Assembly (NCBI GenBank): GCA_964629875.1
Contig: CAZVRK010000022.1
Location: 1 to 29,158, forward strand
Source: UBA3495 sp964629875
Lineage (GTDB): Bacteria > Chloroflexota > Dehalococcoidia > Lucifugimonadales > UBA3495
Reading direction: 5' to 3'
Length of the DNA stretch: 29,158 bases
Below, in pieces: positions 1 to 6,651 of this stretch. The notes beneath the pieces are model-generated. The model was not told the origin of the DNA. It did no database searches and saw nothing but the letters and a program-made list of their open reading frames with translations. How positions within the stretch are numbered: the first letter of the stretch is position 1; each line of letters begins with the position of its first letter. The position numbers and the translations under genes were made by a program.

Positions 1-399
1 TTGATGGGTTTATTATTATTGATTGGTGTGGTAGTTACGAATGCGATCGTCCTTATAACATTCGTGGAACAGTTGCGAAGCAGGGGAATGAGTGTATATG
101 ACGCCTTGATAGAGGGCGGTCGAACCAGGTTGAGACCAATACTCATGACGGCTTTTACTACTACTTTCGCGTTGCTTCCTCTTGCGACATCTCCTAGTGG
201 CGATGGTGGAATAATTGGTGCAGAGCTAGCGACCGTTGTAATTGGTGGGTTGGCAAGTTCAACAGTACTGACCCTTATTGTGGTTCCGGTGATTTATACT
301 TTGCTTCATGTGAATGTTCCAAGATGGTTTGATGCTGCGAAAGGTTCGATCAGTGGAGCTGTAAAGCTTGATAGATCGTCTCCTAACGAAACTTCTTAA
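1..399 (+). CDS. RND-family efflux pump, C-terminal end (partial)
   Basis: This is the last 132 codons of a resistance-nodulation-division (AcrB/MMPL/HAE-type) inner-membrane transporter that uses proton flux to export substrates. The visible part starts inside a membrane helix (GLLLLIGVVVTNAIVLI). It contains the family signature before the last helices (a loop like EAGRTRLRPILMT, here GGRTRLRPILMT) and the closing helix VVIGGLASSTVLTLIVVPVIYTLL. A full-length member has about 1000 residues, so most of the gene lies left of the window. The first base is already inside the reading frame, so the apparent start codon is not real. The adaptor gene follows 45 bases downstream on the same strand, the usual pairing for an RND export system. 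The family is clear; the substrate cannot be inferred. Confidence 0.9.
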   Translation: MMGLLLLIGVVVTNAIVLITFVEQLRSRGMSVYDALIEGGRTRLRPILMTAFTTTFALLPLATSPSGDGGIIGAELATVVIGGLASSTVLTLIVVPVIYTLLHVNVPRWFDAAKGSISGAVKLDRSSPNETS

Positions 400-444
400 A
401 TGGTAGGTTGTCTTTTCAAATATGAATGCTTCAGGAGTTCTTAA

Positions 445-2069
445 GTGAACATCTCAACTTGGTTCAATAAGAAAGTAATAATTGCTTGTGTTGTCGGTGC
501 GTTAATTGTGGCGACAGTTGCATTCATATTGATTAGATCTAATGGTTCCGTACCTCCCGAGAACTCTGATAACCTCTCTACGTCAGGTGATCAAGCTTAT
601 CTGGAAGATTTATCGCTACCGGGAAGTCTGGTGTTTCCAAATACCCTGGAGTTAAGTTTTTCCAGTAATGGTGAAGTGGGCTCTGTTAATGTTTCGGAAG
701 GAGATAGTGTAGAAACGGGCAGTATTTTAGCTACCCTTGATGATGTGACGTTGGCGAGTTTAGAAGAGAAAGTCGCTATAGCAAGATCAGATGTGAACAA
801 GGCGATTGAAGCACTTGATAAGGCGACCGAAAAGTTCAGCGCAACACCGCTAGAGCAGGCAACCCTAGATAATAAGATAGTAGCCGCCAAGAAAACCCTA
901 AAGTCTGCTGAAGAAAATCTGATTGATTACCAGATGGATTATGGGAAAGATCTGGCAGTTGCACAAAAAGCTTACTCGGATGCACAATCGGCTTTAAAGA
1001 CTGCGGAGGAACTACTGGAAGACTTCCAGAGAACCTACCAATCTAGTTTGGCGAAAGCAAGAAAAGCCAAAATTACTGCCGAAACTACTCTGGATGATGC
1101 GATAGAGAAACTAGAATATTATGATTCAGATCAAGCACATTTAATTGCTGATGCCAACAAGACATTGGCAACTAAAGAGGCTGTATTAGAATCTGCGACC
1201 GAAGATCTCGATAATTTTGAAGTTGATTTTGATGAATCTGTTGCTGACGCGGTCTTGGCCAAAACCACAGCNNNNNNNNNNNNNNNNNNNNNNNNNNNNN
1301 NNNNNNNNNNNNNNNNNNNNNNNNNNNNNNNNNNNNNNNNNNNNNNNNNNNNNNNNNNNNNNNNNNNNNNNTAGATACTAGGCAGTCGGCCGTGGAAGTG
1401 GCTAGGGCTACCCTTGCACAAGCGGAGATAGATTTGCAGAAAGAATTGGCTGGTCCAGATACTGTAAATCTCAATGTGCTGGAGTCAAACGTTGCTGATG
1501 CTAAATCTAAATTGGCGAACGCTGATCAGGAGTTAGCAAGAGAAATGGTTGGGGCAGACGCTGTTGAATTAGAAACCAGGGAGACTGCTGTGGCGCTGGC
1601 CCGAGAAGAACTTAATGATTTAATTGATGGCCCGGACAGTTTTGATGTTGATGTCAAAACTGCGACGTTAAAGTCGAAAGAAGCGATTCTTGAGGATGCG
1701 ATCTCTAACCTGGATGGGGCTAATGTATTAGCGCCTTTTGATGGAATTATATCTATCGTTAATGTTGATGTGGACGATAAAGTGACTAGCGATTCGCTTG
1801 TGTTAGAAATTGTTGATCCTAATGTTGTAGAAGTCCATTCAATAATCGATGCATCAGACATTGATATGGTTAATGTAGGGAAATTTGTTTCGATAAAAAT
1901 AGGTTCTGACGGTATGGAACTCCCTGCAAGAGTCTCGTATGTTGATGAATCGGCTCGTACTGAGCGAGGAGTAGTTACCCACCCTGTCGTAATGTCGCTC
2001 GATGATATTGATAATGCTGTAATACCCGTCACCCTAAGTTCCGTGACTGTTCATATTAAAGCTGATTAG
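445..2069 (+). CDS. RND/HlyD-type periplasmic adaptor (membrane fusion protein), interrupted by assembly gap
   Basis: This is the membrane fusion protein paired with the upstream RND pump. The GTG start at 445 has AGGAG seven bases upstream. Residues about 10-30 form an N-terminal membrane anchor. The first half of a lipoyl-like domain follows (LSFSSNGEVGSVNVSEGDSV), then a long Ala/Lys/Glu-rich coiled coil. A gap of 100 N interrupts the coil. After it the frame differs from that before it, so the true gap length is not a multiple matching 100. Downstream, the coil contains GPD, GAD and GPD turns at bases 1452, 1551 and 1629, a repeat style I associate with Chloroflexota adaptors. The second lipoyl half (NVLAPFDGIISIVNVDVDDK) and a beta-barrel follow. 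The protein stops right after the barrel strand IPVTLSSVTVHI, so the membrane-proximal domain of longer relatives is absent. Confidence 0.85.
1272..1371. other. Assembly gap (exactly 100 N)
   Basis: One hundred consecutive N sit inside the coiled-coil part of the adaptor gene. The round number indicates a placeholder of unknown real length. The flanking coding frames do not agree across 100 bases, which supports this. The repeat-rich coil is a likely cause of the assembly break. Confidence 0.97.
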
Positions 2070-2182
2070 ACTTGCGTAGAACCAATCTGGGTTTGAGGTA
2101 TTATTGTTACCTTCTAGTTAGATGTGTTAGTCTAGCGCTGTGAATATGCCTCCCGAATATCTCAATTAGGAAGGAGTGAATC

Positions 2183-2716
2183 ATGATTGCACAGCAAATC
2201 AAGGTGTTCGATCCCACTGCAGATGATCAAGTGGGAAGTGATGATCTTGCTAACAGGCTTAATACTTTCGATGGGAAAGTGGTTGGTCTCCTCAATAATA
2301 CAAAAGACCGTACAGACGTCATTTTAAACCAGATAGAAGAACAGCTTAACGAGCAGTTCCCAAATATAGACGTTCGTCATTACCGTAAGCAAAGTGTCAG
2401 TGGCATGACCCCTGACATAAAAGAACAGTTGATTGAAGAAGTAGATGCACTGATCACCGCCACTGGTGATTGAGGCTCTTGCACGTCGTGGAGTGTCCAC
2501 GATTGCATGAGTCTAGAGAGAATTGGCATACCGACGGTTGCCATCGTGACGCATTCATTCGCAGAATATGGAAAACGTCTTACAAGACTCCAGAAGATGC
2601 CGAATCTTCCCATAGTGATAATCCAACACCCAGTGTCTGCGCAACCAGAAGATAAGATACGTGCTGATGTTTCCTCTCATTACAGTGAGTTGGTACAGGC
2701 ACTACTGGACGCGTAA
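2183..2716 (+). CDS. UGSC-family selenoprotein (in-frame TGA read as selenocysteine)
   Basis: The gene encodes 177 residues if TGA at 2471-2473 is read as selenocysteine (U97). The ATG at 2183 follows a good Shine-Dalgarno (GGAAGGAG). A standard gene caller would split this into a 96-codon ORF and a second ORF from 2507, but both are in the same frame. The bridge reads GD-U-GSC-TSWSVHDC, which is the Sec-Gly-Ser-Cys motif that names the UGSC family. Sequence on both sides continues family-like: LNNTKDRTDVIL and a Lys/Arg-rich stretch before, ERIGIPTVAIVTHSF and LPIVIIQHPVSAQPEDKIR after. U97 and C100 form a UxxC redox pair like the CxxC of thiol oxidoreductases. A stem-loop fitting a bacterial SECIS starts directly after the TGA. 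No signal peptide is seen, so it is cytoplasmic. The biochemical role of the family is not established to my knowledge. The gene lies 14 bases upstream of a conserved uncharacterised gene, probably in one operon. Confidence 0.88.
2474..2513 (+). promoter_or_regulatory. Bacterial SECIS-like hairpin for the UGA codon at 2471-2473
   Basis: An extended stem begins at the first base after TGA. GGCTC (2474-2478) pairs with GAGTC (2509-2513, one G-U). TGCA (2480-2483) pairs with TGCA (2504-2507). CGTGG (2487-2491) pairs with CCACG (2497-2501). Small internal loops separate the helices. The apical loop AGTGT lies 19-23 bases after the TGA and has G in its second position. This agrees with the published general form of bacterial SECIS elements: an apical loop about 16-37 bases after UGA, with a G among its first two bases. 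It would recruit SelB with Sec-tRNA. The pairing is seen in the sequence; the function is inferred. Confidence 0.8.
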
Positions 2717-2730
2717 AGGGCGCGCCGGAA

Positions 2731-3831
2731 ATGCGGAATAGAGGCCCTGCTGCCAAGCAATTAGATTTAAATGACTCTGCTTATGAGATATATGAGCATT
2801 TCTACGATGCTGGGTGGACTGATGGACTTCCAATAATACCTCCTACGCAGGATCTGGTAGAGGATATGCTTCGCTTCACGGACCGCGATCCGGGTGAAGT
2901 CATTTCCATAGTGGAACCCAGGCAGGGACAAGCTACTGTAGAAAAAATTGCTATCAATTCGGTTATGGCAGGCTGCAAGCCAGAATATCTGCCAGTAGTT
3001 ATTGCTGCCATATCGGCCATGGTTGAGCCGCAATACAATCTCTATGGGCGCCAAACAACTACTCATCCCGGTGCTCACCTTGTGATAATTAACGGGCCAC
3101 TGCGCAATGAACTGGAAGTGAATTGTAGGCAGAACGTATTTGGGCAAGGCTGGCGCGCGAACGCTACTATAGGTAGGGCGGTCAGATTAATATGTACAAA
3201 TATTGGCGGCGGCATACCTGGTATTACAGATATGGCTACTCATGGCCATCCAGGTAAGTATTCGTACTGTATTGGGGAAGACGAAGAAGAAAGCCCATGG
3301 GAATCATTGCATGTGGAGAGAGGCTTTGAACCGGGCACTAGTTCTGTAACGGTGTTCTGCACTGAGGCTCCTCATAACGTCAATGACCTGGTAAGTAAAA
3401 CCCCCGAGAGGTATTTGGAAAGCGGTGCTTCTGCTATGCGTCACCTAGGAGCCAATGGAGTTTACCGAAGCGGTATTGAGGGTGAGCAGATGATGGTTCT
3501 TACCGCTGAAGCTGCATTCTGGCTCCAGGAACGTGATTGGTCAAAAAGCATGGTCAAACAATTCCTGTTTGATCGGGCACAGAACAAGGTCGGGGACCTC
3601 AGGGAAGGTGGTGGCTGGGGCACTGTGAAATTGCCTGACTTTGTTGACACTAACGACGATGAGGCAATGATGCCAATCGTTCCTCGCCCTGACAATATTA
3701 TTATTGTAGTCGCTGGTGGATATGGTAGGCACATGAGTGCTGTTTTATCAGCGGCATACAACTTGAGTGTCACCAGGCAGATCGCATTGAAAGATGGAAC
3801 TCCTGTCTCCTCAGTGAAAGATTACCTGTAA
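2731..3831 (+). CDS. Conserved uncharacterised protein, partner of the UGSC selenoprotein
   Basis: This 366-residue cytoplasmic protein has no signal peptide or membrane segment. Its N-terminal part carries the phrases GWTDGLPIIPPT and ATVEKIAINSVMAGC, which look like the signature of a conserved family of unknown function; I cannot name a domain. It is rich in Gly and has a Gly-rich segment (TNIGGGIPGITDM) and a C-terminal Rossmann-like strand-turn (NIIIVVAGGYGRHMSAVLS). It starts 14 bases after the selenoprotein gene on the same strand, which indicates co-transcription and probably a shared reaction. Cys residues at about 82, 133, 151, 181 and 211 could interact with the Sec-containing partner, but no CxxC pair is present. 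No strong ribosome-binding site precedes the ATG, consistent with translational coupling. The function is unknown. Confidence 0.85.
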   Translation: MRNRGPAAKQLDLNDSAYEIYEHFYDAGWTDGLPIIPPTQDLVEDMLRFTDRDPGEVISIVEPRQGQATVEKIAINSVMAGCKPEYLPVVIAAISAMVEPQYNLYGRQTTTHPGAHLVIINGPLRNELEVNCRQNVFGQGWRANATIGRAVRLICTNIGGGIPGITDMATHGHPGKYSYCIGEDEEESPWESLHVERGFEPGTSSVTVFCTEAPHNVNDLVSKTPERYLESGASAMRHLGANGVYRSGIEGEQMMVLTAEAAFWLQERDWSKSMVKQFLFDRAQNKVGDLREGGGWGTVKLPDFVDTNDDEAMMPIVPRPDNIIIVVAGGYGRHMSAVLSAAYNLSVTRQIALKDGTPVSSVKDYL

Positions 3832-3936
3832 TCTTCTAGTCTTAATCCCTATTCCTTTGTACCAGATCGAATTCTCCTCATAATGATACCAACCGAACAG
3901 GTTAATAGTTAATGGTTGTGTGTAACAGATCCTTGC

Positions 3937-4590
3937 TTAGGGTCTTTTCCCCTTCTTCGGTGGGACAGCCATGGCTTCTCTTATTTTTCCTGCATCTATG
4001 CCAAGTTTTTCTGAGGCAGCTTCAACATCTGGAGGTGGTCCACCAAGGGCATTCTGAAATTCTTTGAAGTCCACTCCTAATTTGTCTGCTGCTATTTTTA
4101 GGGGATTATTGTCATGTGGGCCCTTATGCCCCTTGGGATGTTCTCGTATGCCAAGGGCATCCAGAAGTCTTTCTTCACTGATACCAAGTTTCTTTGCTCC
4201 CTGTTGTATCTCTGGAGGTGGTCCACCAAGCGCTTTCTGAAGGGCTTCAGGGGAAATTCCTAGTTCTTTGGCCGCCATCTTCATATCCCTGGGAGGTTTG
4301 CTTTCAAATTCGTGTTCTTTCTGATCTCGATCATGGCGTTGTTGACCACGGTGTTCACCGCTCTCTCGGTTTTTTTTGTATTCAGAGTCGCGGCGTTGTC
4401 TTTCTTCTTCTCGGCCAGCACGCTCAGCGTCTCGACGTTGCTTTTCTTCTTCTCGGTTTTCCCGGTCCATATTACGTTCAGGCCTGTCGTAATCATTTGC
4501 TGGGTATTCGGAGGAGGTATCTGAACTGCAGCTCATCGCGGAAAATATTAAACACAGTGTAGCTAATAGGAAAATATTGCGTATCAACAT
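3937..4590 (-). CDS. Putative lipoprotein with charged linker and duplicated LGI-helical repeats
   Basis: The preferred start is the ATG at 4588-4590. It has GGAGA upstream and gives a clean lipoprotein signal peptide (LLATLCLIFSAMSC), with Cys21 as the lipid-anchored residue. An upstream in-frame start at 4683 would bury the signal peptide and is less likely. Residues 33-97 are an extremely charged Arg/Glu/Asp/Lys/Gln linker that is probably disordered or helical. Residues 106-148 and 166-208 are two copies of a 41-residue unit. Each unit consists of two short motifs (A-x-K-L-G-I-x-x-x-x-L-x-x-A-L-G) joined by GGPPP. The protein (217 aa) is likely exported and membrane-attached. I recognise no family. 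It ends in PPKKGKRP. tRNA-Thr lies upstream on the same strand. The function is unknown. Confidence 0.75.
   Translation of the reverse strand: MLIRNIFLLATLCLIFSAMSCSSDTSSEYPANDYDRPERNMDRENREEEKQRRDAERAGREEERQRRDSEYKKNRESGEHRGQQRHDRDQKEHEFESKPPRDMKMAAKELGISPEALQKALGGPPPEIQQGAKKLGISEERLLDALGIREHPKGHKGPHDNNPLKIAADKLGVDFKEFQNALGGPPPDVEAASEKLGIDAGKIREAMAVPPKKGKRP
4028..4230 (-). repeat. Internal tandem duplication within the lipoprotein gene
   Basis: The 20-base sequence TCTGGAGGTGGTCCACCAAG occurs exactly at 4028-4047 and again at 4211-4230, 183 bases (61 codons) apart. The flanking bases are also similar (GGCATTCTGA versus CGCTTTCTGA). It encodes the ALGGPPP linker of the repeated 41-residue protein unit. 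Identity at DNA level points to a fairly recent duplication, or to conversion between copies. Confidence 0.85.
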
Positions 4591-4688
4591 TAGGTATTTC
4601 TCCGATAGGTTATTAACAATACAGGTAAGGGCGAAACGATTTGAAGGTTTGCACCCTGCTTTATGAGTTCTGGCGAATAACAATAGAG

Positions 4689-4763
4689 TGGAGCCGGTGA
4701 AGGGAGTCGAACCCTTGACCTACGCTTTACGAAAGCGTTGCTCTACCACTGAGCTACACCGGC
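4689..4763 (-). tRNA. tRNA-Thr (anticodon CGT), CCA encoded
   Basis: Read on the minus strand, the gene folds as a full cloverleaf. The acceptor stem is GCCGGTG/CACCGGC. The D arm is GCTC-AGTGGTA-GAGC. The anticodon arm is ACGCT-TTCGTAA-AGCGT, with CGT in the loop. The variable loop is AGGTC and the T arm AAGGG-TTCGACT-CCCTT. The discriminator base is T at 4692 and CCA is encoded at 4689-4691. It reads ACG codons for threonine. Confidence 0.96.
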
Positions 4764-4850
4764 AGGACTATTAATGCCATACCCTAAGTTTACTCTGAGC
4801 AAAAAAAATGGTCTAGTATATTGGTGAGAGGTTTATTGAGATATAAAGAG

Positions 4851-6122
4851 TTATTTGTCTTCTCCATGCCATACAGGCTTTTTGGCCATCAGGAAAGTAA
4901 GAGCTCCGAACATGAACAAAGGTGCTGTAATTAGTAAAACTAGATCGTAACTTTGTGTTTCGTCAAATATCCATCCGCTTATATATGGGAATATTAGCGA
5001 TCCAAAACAGTGGCTTATGGTCATTATTCCAACAAGGGTACCAAAGTGCCTTCTCCCAAAATATTGTCCCACTGCGAGCCAGTTTGTGGTGGCAATACCT
5101 TCTACTATCGCTAGTCCCAGTACAAATACTATTGCGATTTCTGTACCTGCAATCATATACATTAGGGCTGTGGCAATTGATCCCACGGCCATACCAGTAA
5201 ACAGTATGAGTCTGATGGATACGTATCCTCCCATGATTCCAAGGCCGAATCTAAGTGGTATTGCAATTAGGAACATGAAAGAGAGGTAATAGGCTGCGGT
5301 TTGTTCTTCAATACCTCTCCACACTAGCATCGGTATCTGGTGGATTATTACTCCGTCGGCTACTGATACCCTGACAACTAATCCTATTAGAAGAAGCCAG
5401 AAGGCCTGGGTCATCAAAGCCTGACGGACTGTATATTGAGGTTCATTGGCCGTAAGATCGGATACGGGCCTATCTGTTTCAAGGCTTACTGAGTCCCCAT
5501 CTGGGAATAACCCCATATCTTCTGGTTTATTACGCAGCACAGTGGCCACAATTATGGATAGTACGCCGAAGATTACTCCGCAAGAAAGTATAGTCAGTCG
5601 CCATCCAATCTGGGAGTTACCAATGGCTAGAATAGGTACTACGCTGGCTGCTCCGGCAACAAATGATGTGCTTAACACAGCCATTGCTAATGGTTTGCGC
5701 CTGACAAACCATTGGTTTACAACGGTTAATAGCGTGGGACTGAGAGCTCCAACTCGACCTACTGAAACTATTCCTGAATAAAATAATAATAGGTGCCAGT
5801 AGGACTGGGAATAAGACAGCATAATCAGTCCGAGGCCTGTAACGACGCCTCCGTATAGGACTAATTTACGGGTTCCGAACTTGTCGGACACCCAACCAGC
5901 AGGTACTGCGACTAGTCCGCTTACTGCCCATGCTAGTCCTATGACTAGGGACATTGAGGCAGCGTTGATATCGATGTCGGACTGGATTGGCAGAAAAAAT
6001 ACAAGGAAGCCACTTATAACCATTCCGACACCGAAAAAACCCTGGATAGAAGCTGCGATTAATACGAACCACCCGTAGAAAAAACGAGCAGGCTGGGGTT
6101 CCGTGTCAGTATTAGCTGACAT
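4851..6122 (-). CDS. MFS transporter (monocarboxylate/oxalate-formate-type)
   Basis: This 423-residue protein has about 12 hydrophobic helices in two halves, separated by a hydrophilic loop near residues 195-230 (RNKPEDMGLFPDGDS). The major facilitator motif A (GWVSDKFGTRK) lies between helices 2 and 3. The N-terminal FYGWFVLIAASIQGFFGVG and the central NKPEDMGL are typical of the MFS branch that contains monocarboxylate and oxalate/formate transporters. It would act in the cytoplasmic membrane by proton symport or antiport. The ATG is two bases after the stop of the upstream cupin gene and lacks its own clear ribosome-binding site, so it is probably translationally coupled to that gene. Because it faces the GMC oxidoreductase across a shared promoter region, it may import the GMC substrate, but this is inference. 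Confidence 0.88.
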   Translation of the reverse strand: MSANTDTEPQPARFFYGWFVLIAASIQGFFGVGMVISGFLVFFLPIQSDIDINAASMSLVIGLAWAVSGLVAVPAGWVSDKFGTRKLVLYGGVVTGLGLIMLSYSQSYWHLLLFYSGIVSVGRVGALSPTLLTVVNQWFVRRKPLAMAVLSTSFVAGAASVVPILAIGNSQIGWRLTILSCGVIFGVLSIIVATVLRNKPEDMGLFPDGDSVSLETDRPVSDLTANEPQYTVRQALMTQAFWLLLIGLVVRVSVADGVIIHQIPMLVWRGIEEQTAAYYLSFMFLIAIPLRFGLGIMGGYVSIRLILFTGMAVGSIATALMYMIAGTEIAIVFVLGLAIVEGIATTNWLAVGQYFGRRHFGTLVGIMTISHCFGSLIFPYISGWIFDETQSYDLVLLITAPLFMFGALTFLMAKKPVWHGEDK

Positions 6123-6124
6123 TA

Positions 6125-6490
6125 TTAGTCATTCAGCGGAACTACAGCGTAGAACCTGGGTTCATTACCTACTACGCGTGTGACATGCCCCCTACCGGTA
6201 AGATCTTCAGCTAGTAGAACATCACCTGGCCCGACTTGTTGCTTGGTACCGTCACCTACTTCTATCTCAGCATTACCTGATAACGTTATGGTGTACTGTC
6301 TTCTAGGAGCACAGTGCCATTCGAGTACGTATCCAACTGGACCTACCCTAAAAGTTATGCCACCATTTTCGACTGGGGTTCCTTCTCCATAAGCACCTTC
6401 GGTGTCTAAGAATGGTTCCATGGGTAGTTCAATCGTCTCTATATGAGATTCCCCGTCATCGCCTGAGTAGACTCTAAGTATGTTTGCCAT
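6125..6490 (-). CDS. Small cupin-domain protein
   Basis: The protein has 121 residues from the ATG at 6488-6490, which has GGAG at proper spacing. A GTG seven codons further upstream has no such support. It is a single small cupin barrel with a first motif around WHCAPRRQYTITLSG and a second around GPGDVLLAEDLTGRGH. The first motif has one His, where the classic cupin has HxH plus Glu. The second keeps its terminal His, so metal binding may be altered or absent. This APRRQY...EDLTGRGH pattern is common in a family of small cupins of unknown function. It is the first gene of a two-gene unit with the MFS transporter. It could be a small-molecule binding protein, an isomerase or a sensor for the transported compound. 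Confidence 0.82.
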   Translation of the reverse strand: MANILRVYSGDDGESHIETIELPMEPFLDTEGAYGEGTPVENGGITFRVGPVGYVLEWHCAPRRQYTITLSGNAEIEVGDGTKQQVGPGDVLLAEDLTGRGHVTRVVGNEPRFYAVVPLND

Positions 6491-6530
6491 CGTTACTCCA
6501 ACTCGTTTCACGTTTGATTATTTCACTACC

Positions 6531-6559
6531 ATTGTCTGTCTCCTTAGAATCAAGGTCAA
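6531..6559 (-). promoter_or_regulatory. Possible promoter for cupin-MFS unit
   Basis: On the minus strand, TTGACC (6554-6559) and GACAAT (6531-6536) are separated by 17 bases. The -35 is good and the -10 matches the sigma-70 consensus at four of six positions. It sits about 40 bases upstream of the cupin ATG. Confidence 0.35.
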
Positions 6560-6587
6560 GGTGGTAATTTGAAAAGTTGCGTCGCAA

Positions 6588-6614
6588 TTGACGGTCTTGT
6601 AACACTCTTATAAT
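6588..6614 (+). promoter_or_regulatory. Promoter for GMC oxidoreductase
   Basis: TTGACG (6588-6593) and a perfect TATAAT (6609-6614) are 15 bases apart, slightly shorter than ideal. They lie about 40 bases before the ATG at 6652. The arrangement is divergent from the cupin promoter, so one regulator could control both units. Confidence 0.5.
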
Positions 6615-6651
6615 ATGCGCTGTAAATATCACACTACTCAGGAGGTAAGAT

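Noticed and set aside
1131..1474. Minus-strand ORFs spanning the N gap.
   Set aside because: They contain the placeholder N and are antisense to the adaptor coil. There is no protein-like content.
2070..2182. A promoter upstream of the selenoprotein gene.
   Set aside because: Several partial boxes (TTGAGG, TTGTTA, TTAGTC) exist but none pairs well at normal spacing. I do not call one.
2470..2655. A 61-codon ORF starting at 2470 with many Arg and His codons.
   Set aside because: It overlaps the selenoprotein in another frame and lacks a ribosome-binding site and family-like sequence. The UGSC frame explains the region.
2507..2716. A separate 69-residue gene starting at ATG 2507.
   Set aside because: There is no ribosome-binding site, it is in the same frame as the preceding ORF, and the sequence between completes the UGSC motif. 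It is the second part of one selenoprotein.
3818..3835. Hairpin AAGATTA-CCTG-TAATCTT across the stop codon of the UGSC partner gene, as a terminator.
   Set aside because: The stem has only seven AT-rich pairs and no T-tract follows. It is too weak to call.
4591..4683. A 31-codon N-terminal extension of the lipoprotein gene.
   Set aside because: It would place the signal peptide inside the protein. The ATG at 4588-4590 has a proper ribosome-binding site and a lipobox at the correct distance.
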